DNA from: Alphaproteobacteria bacterium
GTDB taxonomy: Bacteria; Pseudomonadota; Alphaproteobacteria; Micropepsales; Micropepsaceae
Direction: 5' to 3'
DNA length: 64,000 bases
Assembly: GCA_017307355.1 (NCBI GenBank)
Contig: JAFKFG010000014.1
Span: 1 to 64,000 of the forward strand
Shown here: one piece after another, positions 17,622 to 25,173 of the stretch
Numbering within the stretch: position 1 is the stretch's first letter
Layout of the letters: each line of letters starts with the position of its first letter
Position numbers and translations under genes: made by a program
Notes under the pieces: model-generated
The model's input: only the letters and a program-made list of their open reading frames with translations
Database searches by the model: none
What the model was told of the DNA's origin: nothing

Positions 17622-17635
17622 TTGATCACAATCAA
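17622..17635 (-). promoter_or_regulatory. FNR/FixK-type operator
   Basis: TTGATCACAATCAA is a perfect match to the FNR/ANR/FixK consensus TTGAT-N4-ATCAA. Its centre lies about 63 bases upstream of the coiled-coil gene ATG. For a class II site at -41.5 this predicts a transcript start near 17587, giving a leader of about 22 bases. Confidence 0.8.
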
Positions 17636-17872
17636 ATCCGGTAACAACGACCCGGCAGCATGATATCGCTCCGTGGCGAGACCCGCCTTCTCTCGCGTTT
17701 TGCGGGTGTGACGGCACTGATTACCGGGATCAATGCCGCCGCTTTCCTGACGGAGCTGGCGGGCGGGGAAGCGTTTACCGGCCGCTGGGCCGGCACAAAT
17801 ATTATCCGGGCGTCACCTCGAAACCCTTCTGACGTCAATGTTCATGCATGCGAGCTGGTCGGAAAAGCTGGC
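17636..17872. other. Intergenic stretch of 237 bases
   Basis: An open frame on the plus strand starts at 17660 (MISLRGETRLLSRF) but runs antisense into the exporter gene and matches nothing I know. I see no hairpin strong enough to be a terminator for the exporter gene. Confidence 0.4.
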
Positions 17873-18646
17873 TCAGTGGAAAAGGCTTGCCGACGACTTC
17901 CAAAGTACGAACAGCGCCACGCCCACCACCACAGTGGCAAAGGTTTTCGTCAGAAAGCCCCTTTGCCGTGATAGCCGGACAGAGAGCTTGACGCCCACCA
18001 GCCCACCCGCAACGCCGCCCAGCACGAAGATGGCTGCGATCCGCCAATCGACCAGACCCGCCATCGCATAAGAGAAAGCTGTGGTCAGGCCGAAAATGCC
18101 GACCGACACCAGCGACGATCCGACCGCGTTCAATGTCGCCATTCCGCTGCCGAGCATAATCGCCGGCACGATCAGGAACCCGCCACCGATCCCGAAGAAG
18201 CCCGACAGAAAACCAACCACCAGTCCCGTCCCGGCCAGGCGAAAGGCGATTGCGGGATTGATGCGGACATCCGGATCGCCCGCGGCCGCCCGGCCGCCGA
18301 ACATGGCGCCGGCCACCATCAGCATCACCAGGCCGAACAGAAAGAGAAGATGCTGCCCGTTGACGCGCTGACCGAGAAACGCGCCGAATGCCGCACCGAG
18401 AACACCGGCCAAGGCGAACACGGCGGCGCAGGGCCACTTCACGGTGCCCGCCCTTGCATGTGCGGCAAGGTTGGCGAAGGCATTGGCGGAAACCGCCAGC
18501 GCGCTGGTCCCGATGGCGACATGCGCGTCCTTCACGCCCACGACATAGACGAGAAGCGGAACCGCGAGGATGGAACCTCCGCCGCCCAATAGTCCCAGCG
18601 CAAAGCCCACCAGGCTGCCGGAGGCGAAGGTGATAAGGGCACTCAT
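17873..18646 (-). CDS. TauE/SafE (TSUP) family sulfur-anion exporter
   Basis: A 257-residue membrane protein with about eight helices and the two TSUP signature halves, LVGFALGLLGGGGSILAVPLL near the N-terminus (quoted in part: LGLLGGGGSILAVP) and FLSGFFGIGGGFLIVPA in the middle. Members export sulfite, sulfoacetate or other sulfur compounds. The ATG at 18646 overlaps the rhodanese stop region by four bases, so the pair is co-translated. In this setting it probably removes sulfite or thiosulfate formed by sulfide oxidation. Confidence 0.88.
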   Translation of the reverse strand: MSALITFASGSLVGFALGLLGGGGSILAVPLLVYVVGVKDAHVAIGTSALAVSANAFANLAAHARAGTVKWPCAAVFALAGVLGAAFGAFLGQRVNGQHLLFLFGLVMLMVAGAMFGGRAAAGDPDVRINPAIAFRLAGTGLVVGFLSGFFGIGGGFLIVPAIMLGSGMATLNAVGSSLVSVGIFGLTTAFSYAMAGLVDWRIAAIFVLGGVAGGLVGVKLSVRLSRQRGFLTKTFATVVVGVALFVLWKSSASLFH

Positions 18647-19173
18647 ATCGCGGGACGGCGATTCCAGGGAAGGACACCGAGCAGCTTGCCCATTCCGCAC
18701 CACCCGGAAATGCCGGCAAACATCAGGCCCATGCCGACAAAGCCTGCCAGGGCCAGAAACACAGGATGGACAAGCCAAGACAACATCACACCCGCGAACA
18801 CCAAGGCGCCAGCCACGATCTGGACCTGCCGTTGCATTTCAATCGGGCGGCTGCGGTCGATGCGGGTGGGATAGCCCGCGGCTTTCCAGGCCGACAGGCC
18901 CCCTTCCAGGATAAGGATTTCGCCAGATCCCAGACACGCCAGCCGGTCTTCATTCTCAAGCGTGCGCCGGCCGCTTTGGCAGTGATAGATCAGCGTCTTT
19001 CCGGCGGGCAGACCGGCCAGCGTGCTCCCGTTCGAAGCAGACAGGGGACATGAAAGCGTGCCGGGAATCGCCTCTCGCGCCCGCTCCATCGGCTCGCGGA
19101 TATCGATCAGGACGGCCGTGCCGTCCATCAGGCGTCGGCGTGCCTCGGCTGGGCTTATGACGGGCAGACTCAT
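18643..19173 (-). CDS. Rhodanese with C-terminal membrane domain (DUF2892)
   Basis: A 176-residue protein. Residues about 1-105 are a single rhodanese domain with VLIDIREPMERAREAIPG and the active-site loop YHCQSGRRT, whose cysteine carries the persulfide. The remainder holds two membrane helices (VQIVAGALVFAGVMLSWLV and FLALAGFVGMGLMFAGISG) of the DUF2892 type, as in E. coli YgaP. It should pass sulfane sulfur between the sulfide oxidase product and acceptors at the membrane. It starts four bases after the repressor stop and overlaps the exporter gene. Confidence 0.9.
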   Translation of the reverse strand: MSLPVISPAEARRRLMDGTAVLIDIREPMERAREAIPGTLSCPLSASNGSTLAGLPAGKTLIYHCQSGRRTLENEDRLACLGSGEILILEGGLSAWKAAGYPTRIDRSRPIEMQRQVQIVAGALVFAGVMLSWLVHPVFLALAGFVGMGLMFAGISGWCGMGKLLGVLPWNRRPAI

Positions 19174-19177
19174 GACA

Positions 19178-19489
19178 TCATCCTTTGCAGTAGATTTCGT
19201 ACAGAAGCGCCAGTACGCGCGCCGCGCGCGGATCCGCGATGCGGTAATGGATGGATTGGGCTTCGCGGCGGGTTTCCACCAGTCCCTCCTCGCGAAGCTT
19301 GGTCAAGTGCTGGGACAGCGCGGACTGACTCAGTCCGGACCGTTGAACCAGATCCCCGGCCGTCCGCTCCCCCCCTACCAGGTCGCACAGCACGCTCAGC
19401 CGCGCCTCATGAGAAAGCGCGCGCATGAGAGACGCGGCATCGCCGGCATGCTCCCGCATGGCTTTCAGGTCTTTGGCGGACGAGCTCAA
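19178..19489 (-). CDS. ArsR-family persulfide-sensing repressor (BigR/SqrR-like)
   Basis: Winged-helix ArsR protein of 103 residues with HTH core TAGDLVQRSGLSQSALSQHL. Two cysteines, LSVLC and IYC near the C-terminus (residues 35 and 101), are 66 residues apart, the same spacing as the redox pair of BigR (42/108) and SqrR (41/107). Those proteins lose DNA binding when the pair forms a disulfide or polysulfide bridge. The start is taken as TTG at 19489, seven bases after AAGGGA. An upstream ATG at 19522 falls inside the palindromic operator and would require a leaderless message. It heads the rhodanese-exporter operon and is divergent from the hydrolase. Confidence 0.88.
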   Translation of the reverse strand: MSSSAKDLKAMREHAGDAASLMRALSHEARLSVLCDLVGGERTAGDLVQRSGLSQSALSQHLTKLREEGLVETRREAQSIHYRIADPRAARVLALLYEIYCKG

Positions 19490-19513
19490 AATTGTTTCCC
19501 TTCGATATTGCTG

Positions 19514-19531
19514 TATTAGCATGTCCTAATA
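19514..19531. promoter_or_regulatory. Palindromic operator of the sulfide module
   Basis: TATTAG-N6-CTAATA, a perfect AT-rich inverted repeat in a GC-rich region, midway between the divergent repressor and hydrolase genes. It is the obvious candidate site for the adjacent ArsR-type repressor. Confidence 0.72.
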
Positions 19532-19561
19532 TACGGTCAAGCAGAAGTTGGAGCCAAGATC

Positions 19562-20416
19562 ATGCACCCCGACATTCAGGCCTTTTTCGACGAGCAGACT
19601 TTCACGGTCACATATCTCGTCAGCGACCCACAAAGCCGCCTGGCGACGATCATTGATCCAGTGCTGGATTACGATTCCAAATCCGCCCGCACATCGACCC
19701 AATCCGCCGATGCCGTCCTTGCCGCCGCAAAGGCAAAGGATCTGAGCCTGGAATGGATCCTGGAAACGCATGCCCATGCGGATCATCTGTCTGCCGCCGC
19801 CTATCTCAAGGGCCTCACCGGCGCGAAAATCGCCATCGGGGAGCATATCGTCCAAGTACAAAAAACATTCGCATCCATTTTCAATGCGCGAGACATCGCC
19901 GGCGACGGCAGGCCGTTCGACCGCTTGCTGAAGGATGGCGATGTCGTTGGCGGTTTGAGCATTGAGGTGATGCACACGCCGGGCCACACGCCCGCCTGCG
20001 TCAGTTACAGGATTGGAGGCAACGTCTTTGTGGGCGACACGCTTTTCATGCCCGACTATGGCACCGCCAGAACGGATTTTCCGGGCGGGAATGCCCGCGA
20101 TTTATACCGCTCGATAACACGCATCCTGTCCCTGCCGCCTCAGACCATTTTGTGGATGTGCCATGATTATAAGGCTGCCGGCCGGGACCATTATGCCTGG
20201 CGCTCGACGGTCGCCGAGCAGCGCGCCAACAATATTCATGTCCATGACGGTATCGACGAGGAGAAATTCGTGACGGCGCGGCAAGCGCGCGACAGGACGC
20301 TGGCAACGCCGGCTCTCATTCTGCCTTCGGTGCAGGTGAATATCCGGGCCGGCCAGATGCCGCCGAGAGACGACAATGGCCAGATCTATCTGAAGCTGCC
20401 GGTCAACAGGCTTTAA
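19562..20416 (+). CDS. ETHE1/Blh-type metallo-beta-lactamase-fold persulfide dioxygenase
   Basis: A 284-residue MBL-fold enzyme with metal motif THAHADH (His70, His72, Asp74, His75), a further ligand region HTPGHTPACV, and GDTLFMPDYGTARTDFPGG. This last motif is typical of the ETHE1/Blh group, which oxidises glutathione persulfide to sulfite. The ATG at 19562 follows TTGGAGCC. The gene lies divergent from the ArsR repressor and 30 bases from the operator, the classic BigR regulon arrangement. It lacks a fused rhodanese domain; the neighbouring rhodanese gene supplies that function. Confidence 0.9.
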   Translation: MHPDIQAFFDEQTFTVTYLVSDPQSRLATIIDPVLDYDSKSARTSTQSADAVLAAAKAKDLSLEWILETHAHADHLSAAAYLKGLTGAKIAIGEHIVQVQKTFASIFNARDIAGDGRPFDRLLKDGDVVGGLSIEVMHTPGHTPACVSYRIGGNVFVGDTLFMPDYGTARTDFPGGNARDLYRSITRILSLPPQTILWMCHDYKAAGRDHYAWRSTVAEQRANNIHVHDGIDEEKFVTARQARDRTLATPALILPSVQVNIRAGQMPPRDDNGQIYLKLPVNRL

Positions 20417-20629
20417 GAACGGGCTTTCCACCCCAGGCACGTTTCAGGCATCGAAAGGGCGCAGACGCCAGAGCTGGCCGGCGCATCCAAAACAATGTGC
20501 ATTATCAGCCGCTTGTGACTCGCGCCGCGTCGCGAAGGCGGACCCGTCTTTTCTTCGGCAGGAACTTCTCTAATGTCCCGCCGGGGATCGCCGATCGGTT
20601 CAGTCCAGTTTCAAAAACGGGGGCGGGTC

Positions 20630-21877
20630 ATGGCAGGGCATCATAAAATTCTCATCATCGGTGGCGGCGCGGCGGGTATCACGGTCGCTGCCAGCTTGCA
20701 GCGGCATGGCGTTCGTGCGGGCGACATCGCCATCGTCGAACCCAGCGACACGCATTACTACCAGCCGGCCTTCACCTTGGTCGGCGCCGGCCTGTTCGAC
20801 ATGGACAAGACCCGCCGCAGCACCGATACGCTGATTCCGCCGGGCGTCACGCGCATCGCGGCATCGGCCAGCACCTTCGCGCCGGACGGGAACAGCGTCA
20901 CGCTCTCGACCGGCGAAACACTCACCTATGATTATCTGGTGGTCGCCACTGGCCTGAAACTGGACTGGGACAAGGTCGAAGGCCTCTCCGCCGCACTGGG
21001 CCATGACGGGGTGTGCAGCAACTATTCGCCCACCCATGTCACCTATACATTGGACTGCATCAAGTCGCTCAAGCCCGGAGGCAGGGCCGTGTTCACTCAA
21101 CCGCCCTTGCCGTTCAAATGCCCGGGCGCGCCCCAGAAGATCGTGTATCTGACGGTCGACGACCTCAGGCGCCAGGGCATCCGCGACCGGGTCGAGGTCG
21201 AGTATTATGTTCACGCGCCCGTGATCTTCGGCGTGCCTTTTTTCGCGCGGCAGCTGGTCAAGATCGCCGAAGCCTGCGGCGTGAAGGTTTTCTATCAGCA
21301 CAATCTGGTCGCCGTGGATTCAAAGGCGAAAACCGCGACCTTCGAAATCGTCGGCGGCGAAAAGCAGGGCCAGCGCATCGCCGTGCCTTACGACATGCTG
21401 CATGTCTCTCCGCCGCAATCGCCGCCGGACGCGATCAAATCCAGCCCATTGGCCAATGCGGCCGGCTGGGTCGAAGTGAACCAGAATTCGATGCAGCATG
21501 TCCGCCATGCCAACGTCTTTTCGCTGGGCGATGTCGCCAGCACGCCCAATTCCAAGACCGCCGCGGCGGTGCGCAAGCAGGCGCCCGTGGTGGTCCGCAA
21601 CATTCTGAAATTGATGCATGGCGCGACGGTCGAGAATGGCTATGACGGATATGCGTCCTGCCCGCTGACCACCGCCAATGGCAAGGCGATCATCGCGGAG
21701 TTCGTCTATGGCGGCAAAGTCACCCCGACCTTGCCGCTGCTCGATCCGGGCCAGCAACGCTGGCTGGGCTGGTGGATCAAGAAGAGCTTCCTGCCGGTGC
21801 TTTACTGGAATTACATGCTGAGGGGCCATGAATGGTTTCCCAGGCACAATACGGCGTTCAAGGAGCCGGCGGCGTGA
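20630..21877 (+). CDS. sqr: Sulfide:quinone oxidoreductase (type II, SQOR-like)
   Basis: A 415-residue FAD enzyme that oxidises sulfide and passes electrons to ubiquinone. The N-terminal FAD motif is LIIGGGAAGITVA. The two redox cysteines are Cys164 in FKCPGAPQK and Cys344 in GYASCPL, arranged as in human SQOR, and YDMLHVSPPQSPPD is also typical. The C-terminal amphipathic segment (LGWWIKKSFLPVLYWNYML) likely docks on the membrane. The ATG at 20630 follows GGGGGCGGG. A 213-base gap separates it from the hydrolase. Its stop overlaps the DUF805 start. Confidence 0.93.
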   Translation: MAGHHKILIIGGGAAGITVAASLQRHGVRAGDIAIVEPSDTHYYQPAFTLVGAGLFDMDKTRRSTDTLIPPGVTRIAASASTFAPDGNSVTLSTGETLTYDYLVVATGLKLDWDKVEGLSAALGHDGVCSNYSPTHVTYTLDCIKSLKPGGRAVFTQPPLPFKCPGAPQKIVYLTVDDLRRQGIRDRVEVEYYVHAPVIFGVPFFARQLVKIAEACGVKVFYQHNLVAVDSKAKTATFEIVGGEKQGQRIAVPYDMLHVSPPQSPPDAIKSSPLANAAGWVEVNQNSMQHVRHANVFSLGDVASTPNSKTAAAVRKQAPVVVRNILKLMHGATVENGYDGYASCPLTTANGKAIIAEFVYGGKVTPTLPLLDPGQQRWLGWWIKKSFLPVLYWNYMLRGHEWFPRHNTAFKEPAA

Positions 21878-22233
21878 GTTTCGAACAGGCCATCCGGTCC
21901 TGCTATTCCAATTACGTCACATTTTCCGGGCGCGCGGCGCGCTCCGAATATTGGTTCTTCGTTCTCTTTCAGTGCGTGATCACCCTCATCTGCTGGATCC
22001 TGATCCCGTTCGGACTGGGACGAACATTTTTGGGGCTGTTCGCGCTGGCCAGTTTTCTGCCGGCCATTTCCGTCACGGTGCGGCGGCTGCATGACACCGA
22101 TCGTTCGGGCTGGTGGTACTGGATCGGCTTGGTTCCTCTGGTCGGCGCGATCCTGCTGCTGATCTGGTTCTGTACGCGCGGCACATCCGGCGCCAACCGG
22201 TTCGGTCCCGACCCTCTGCCGGGGATGACCTGA
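21874..22233 (+). CDS. DUF805 membrane protein
   Basis: A 119-residue protein with three to four membrane helices. It carries the DUF805 pattern: FSGRAARSEYWFF at the N-terminus, VRRLHDTDRSGWWY in the middle and GTSGANRFGPDP at the end. Its function is unknown. The start is GTG at 21874 within a GTGA overlap with the sqr stop, with AAGGAG seven bases upstream. It therefore belongs to the sulfide operon at least transcriptionally. Confidence 0.88.
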   Translation: MSFEQAIRSCYSNYVTFSGRAARSEYWFFVLFQCVITLICWILIPFGLGRTFLGLFALASFLPAISVTVRRLHDTDRSGWWYWIGLVPLVGAILLLIWFCTRGTSGANRFGPDPLPGMT

Positions 22234-22485
22234 TTCTGGAGATGGGCGGTGCAACATGACGGATGCGTGAAAGTTCCAGCGCGCAGCCGTCTTTTTCCAT
22301 GCCCGTGTAACCATCTGAAAACAAACGCTATATTTCGCGTTTCCGCGACCGGCCGGCGTTCTATTGCTTTAAGTGTGCATCACTTTGGCGCCACCGCGAT
22401 TACGATTGCTGGCGGTTGGGCCGGTCGCTATAACCCCGGCCCACCGAGGCACAAAAGCCGTGCCTTGTTGGTTTAGGGAGTGCGC
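22234..22485. other. Leader/promoter region of dksA
   Basis: 252 bases without a supported gene. I see no convincing -35/-10 pair, CtrA box or sigma-54 site, and no terminator hairpin with a T run for the sulfide operon. Confidence 0.45.
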
Positions 22486-22902
22486 ATGGGAATCCAGATC
22501 CCGGCCGACTACCGGCCGCAGGAAAACGAACCCTTCATGAATGAAAAGCAGCGGGAATATTTTCGCCGCAAGCTGAACAATTGGAAGGAAGAGATCCTCA
22601 AGGAAAGCCGCGAAACGATCCAGAATCTTCAAGCGGAAACCATTCCGCATGCCGATCTGGCCGACCGCGCGTCCACCGAGGCCGAACGGCAGCTCGAGCT
22701 GCGCACCCGCGACCGCCAAAGAAAACTGATCGCCAAGATCGACGCCGCGCTGCGCCGGATCGAGGATGGTTCTTACGGCTTCTGCGAGGAAACCGGCGAG
22801 CCGATTTCCCTCAAGCGCCTGGACGCGCGTCCCATCGCGACCTTGTCGATCGAAGCGCAAGAGCGCCACGAGCGTCGCGAAAAAGTTTACCGGGACGATT
22901 AA
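22486..22902 (+). CDS. dksA: RNA polymerase-binding transcription factor DksA
   Basis: A 138-residue DksA/TraR protein that works with ppGpp in the RNA polymerase secondary channel. The N-terminal coiled coil (REYFRRKLNNWKEEILKES to LADRASTEAERQLEL) has DLADRAS at its tip, matching the conserved DxxDxA motif. The C-terminal globular part keeps only the first zinc cysteine: Cys100-x2-Thr103-x17-Ser121-x2-Ala124, so it should not need zinc. The ATG at 22486 sits five bases after AGGGAG. A composite palindromic element begins four bases past the stop. Confidence 0.93.
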   Translation: MGIQIPADYRPQENEPFMNEKQREYFRRKLNNWKEEILKESRETIQNLQAETIPHADLADRASTEAERQLELRTRDRQRKLIAKIDAALRRIEDGSYGFCEETGEPISLKRLDARPIATLSIEAQERHERREKVYRDD

Positions 22903-22905
22903 GCC

Positions 22906-23127
22906 GCCCCCTCCGGCCTTCGCATCGCAAGCGCTGCTACGTTCGCACGCTGACGCTACTCACCCTCCCCCGCCAGCGCGCTACGCGCGCGCAGGGGAGG
23001 CGGACCTGAATTGCTTCAACAAGCGCTAGATCGTCTTGGCGAAGAATTTCTTCCCCCGCGCGGCGATAGCCGCTGGCGGGGGAAGATGTCTGCTAGCGGG
23101 CTTGCCCGCGTGGCAGACAGATGGGGG
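22906..23127 (-). repeat. Composite palindromic element (A-linker-B) in the dksA/flgH convergent gap
   Basis: Read on the minus strand: A unit at 23127-23047 (CCCCCATCTGTCTGCC ... GGGGGAAGAAA), linker with CAAGACGATCTAGCGCTTGTTG, then B unit to 22906 ending AAGGCCGGAGGGGG. It occupies almost all of the space between the dksA stop (22902) and the flgH stop (23140). Confidence 0.88.
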
Positions 23128-23139
23128 TAATCAAAAAAA

Positions 23140-23862
23140 CTACCAAGGCATAATTATATCAAACAGCTGGCTGCCATAGCGCGGCTGCTGCACGTCGCTG
23201 ACGGTGCCTTGGCCGCCATAGGAAATACGCGCCTCGGCGATCTGGGAAAGATCGACCGTGTTGCTCTGGGTGATGTCTTCGCGGCGCACGATGCCGGATA
23301 CCCGCATGTCGCGCAGCTCGTTGTTCACCCGCACCTGCTGGTGGCCGGAGATCACCAGATTGCCGTTGGGCAGAATCTGCGCGACCAGTGCCGCCAGGGT
23401 CATGTTGATGCTTTCCTGGCGGTTCACCGAACCCGAACCGACATTGGACATGTCCGAGCCCATCTTCACCAGGCTGGTGGGATCGAGCCCCTTGGGCAGC
23501 GCATTTTCCAGGCCGAACATGTTGGTCATGTTGGCATTGTCGGAATTGGTGCGCGAACGGGTGGTGCTGTTCTGCAATTTGGCGGCATCGGAGGTGGACA
23601 CATTCACCGTGATCACGTCGCCCACATGACTGGCGCGCGGATCCTGGAAGAAGCTTCTGGCCCCCGGCTGCCATAGCGAATTGCCCGCATGGCTGATCGG
23701 TGGCGTCGCTGGAATGGCCGCGATGATCTGCATGTCGGCGGGATTGCCCACCGGTGCCAGCTTCGGCGCTTCGCCGATATTCTCGATGCGGTCCAGCGCC
23801 GAGCAGCCGCACAGAAGAGCGCCCAGAAGCGTCACGGCGGAGAGTTTGGTCAAGCTATGCAT
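23140..23862 (-). CDS. flgH: Flagellar L-ring protein FlgH
   Basis: A 240-residue outer-membrane lipoprotein that forms the L ring around the flagellar rod. The signal peptide ends in the lipobox LLCGC. Family motifs include SLWQPGARSFFQDPRASHVGDVITV and, at the end, ISYGGQGTVSDVQQPRYGSQLFDIIMPW (each visible in full in the translation, quoted here as SLWQPGARSFF and GGQGTVSDVQQPRYG). It is the last gene of flgF-flgG-flgA-flgH, 10 bases after flgA. Confidence 0.95.
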   Translation of the reverse strand: MHSLTKLSAVTLLGALLCGCSALDRIENIGEAPKLAPVGNPADMQIIAAIPATPPISHAGNSLWQPGARSFFQDPRASHVGDVITVNVSTSDAAKLQNSTTRSRTNSDNANMTNMFGLENALPKGLDPTSLVKMGSDMSNVGSGSVNRQESINMTLAALVAQILPNGNLVISGHQQVRVNNELRDMRVSGIVRREDITQSNTVDLSQIAEARISYGGQGTVSDVQQPRYGSQLFDIIMPW

Positions 23863-23872
23863 GGGTCAGATC

Positions 23873-24370
23873 CTAGTTGCGAGCGGTACGCTGGGCCGGA
23901 AAGGGCGAGGCGGGGCCGGTGGCCGTGACCGTGCCCGGGCCGCTGATCACTCCGATGATCATGCGGAAGGAGGAGGGATTCTGGACGGTGATGGTGTCGC
24001 CCACCCCGCCTTCACCCATGGCGCGGCCCATCGCGGTCAACTCCACGCCCGGGGCGCGAAACAGCATGGTGATGGTCTGGCCCCTGGTCACCACCACGGG
24101 GCGGCGGACATCGTCGGTGCGCAAGGCTTCGCCCGCATGCAGCATGCGGCGCGCTTCCATATCCTTGACCGCCGCGAAGGTGGTGACGGTACCCGCCATC
24201 AGCGCCGTGCCCGGCACGGTGGCGAAGGTGAGGTCGCTGTCCATGATGGTCTGGCCGCGGGCGATATCGTGCGCGGGGACCACGATGCGCACGCCGCTTT
24301 CGGCGAAGGCAGGTCCCGCCAGCATCGGCAACACGGCCAGCATCAGAGCGATTGCGATTTTGCGGATCAT
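23873..24370 (-). CDS. flgA: Flagellar P-ring assembly chaperone FlgA
   Basis: A 165-residue periplasmic protein with a signal peptide (MIRKIAIALMLAVLPMLAGPAFA) and the SAF-domain segment IVVPAHDIARGQTIMDSDL. It ends in the FlgA signature around GEGGVGDTITVQNPSSFRMI. FlgA holds FlgI subunits before P-ring assembly. The start ATG shares one base with the flgG stop. Its position between flgG and flgH is the standard alphaproteobacterial order. Confidence 0.93.
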   Translation of the reverse strand: MIRKIAIALMLAVLPMLAGPAFAESGVRIVVPAHDIARGQTIMDSDLTFATVPGTALMAGTVTTFAAVKDMEARRMLHAGEALRTDDVRRPVVVTRGQTITMLFRAPGVELTAMGRAMGEGGVGDTITVQNPSSFRMIIGVISGPGTVTATGPASPFPAQRTARN

Positions 24371-25161
24371 TATTGGCCTCCCAGGCGGGCGGTCTGCTGC
24401 AGCATCTGATCGGCCGCGCTGATCACCTTGGAATTCATTTCGTAAGCGCGCTGCGCCGTGATCAGGGCGGTGATCTCGTCCACCGAATTGACGTTGGAGG
24501 TTTCCAGATAGCCCTGCTGCACGGTGCCGTAACCGGTCGATCCGGGCACGCCCGCCTGGGGCGAGCCGGAAGCCGGGGTTTCCAGATAGAGATTGTTGCC
24601 GATCGCGTTCAGGCCCGCTTCGTTGGGAAAGCGGGTCAGTTCCAGCTGGCCCACGGTCTGGGGCGTGTTGTTGCCGGCCACCGTGGCGTTGACCTGGCCC
24701 TGGGCGTTGATCTGCACATTGATAGTGTTCTGGGGAATGGCGATGCCGGGCTGCACCACCAGGCCGTCCTGGGTGATCAGTTGGCCCTGGGGCGAAAGCG
24801 AGAAATTGCCCGAGCGGGTATAGGCATCGGTGCCGTCGGCCTGCTGGATGCGGAAATAGCCCGATCCCTGGATCGCCACATCGTAAGGATTGCTGGTCGA
24901 CTGAAGATCGCCCTGGGTGGTGATGCGATAGATGGCAGCCGTGCGCACGCCCGCGCCGATCTGGATGCCGTTGGGCGCATAGGTGCCCTGGTCCGAGGTC
25001 TGGGCGCCGGGCGTCTGGATATTCTGATAGAGCAGGTCCTGGAATTCCGCCCGCTGCTGCTTGAAGCCGGTGGTGTTCATGTTCGCCAGATTGTTGGCGA
25101 TGGTTTCGACATTGGTCTGCTGGGCCGCCATGCCGGTGGATGCGATCGAAAGCGCGCGCAT
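24370..25161 (-). CDS. flgG: Flagellar distal rod protein FlgG
   Basis: A 263-residue rod protein beginning MRALSIASTGMAAQQTNVE with the NNLANMNTTGFK rod motif. It ends NVNSVDEITALITAQRAYEMNSKVI, the C-terminal helix typical of rod and hook proteins (quoted here as ITALITAQRAYEMNSK). Length matches FlgG exactly. It starts 12 bases after flgF. Confidence 0.96.
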   Translation of the reverse strand: MRALSIASTGMAAQQTNVETIANNLANMNTTGFKQQRAEFQDLLYQNIQTPGAQTSDQGTYAPNGIQIGAGVRTAAIYRITTQGDLQSTSNPYDVAIQGSGYFRIQQADGTDAYTRSGNFSLSPQGQLITQDGLVVQPGIAIPQNTINVQINAQGQVNATVAGNNTPQTVGQLELTRFPNEAGLNAIGNNLYLETPASGSPQAGVPGSTGYGTVQQGYLETSNVNSVDEITALITAQRAYEMNSKVISAADQMLQQTARLGGQ

Positions 25162-25173
25162 TGGTCAGGTCTC

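Noticed and set aside
17660..17971. Plus-strand frame beginning MISLRGETRLLSRF
   Set aside because: It runs antisense into the exporter gene, has no ribosome site and no recognisable family.
22906..23127. Repeats as a CRISPR array
   Set aside because: The units are palindromic single or composite elements at scattered loci without regular spacers, and no cas gene is present.
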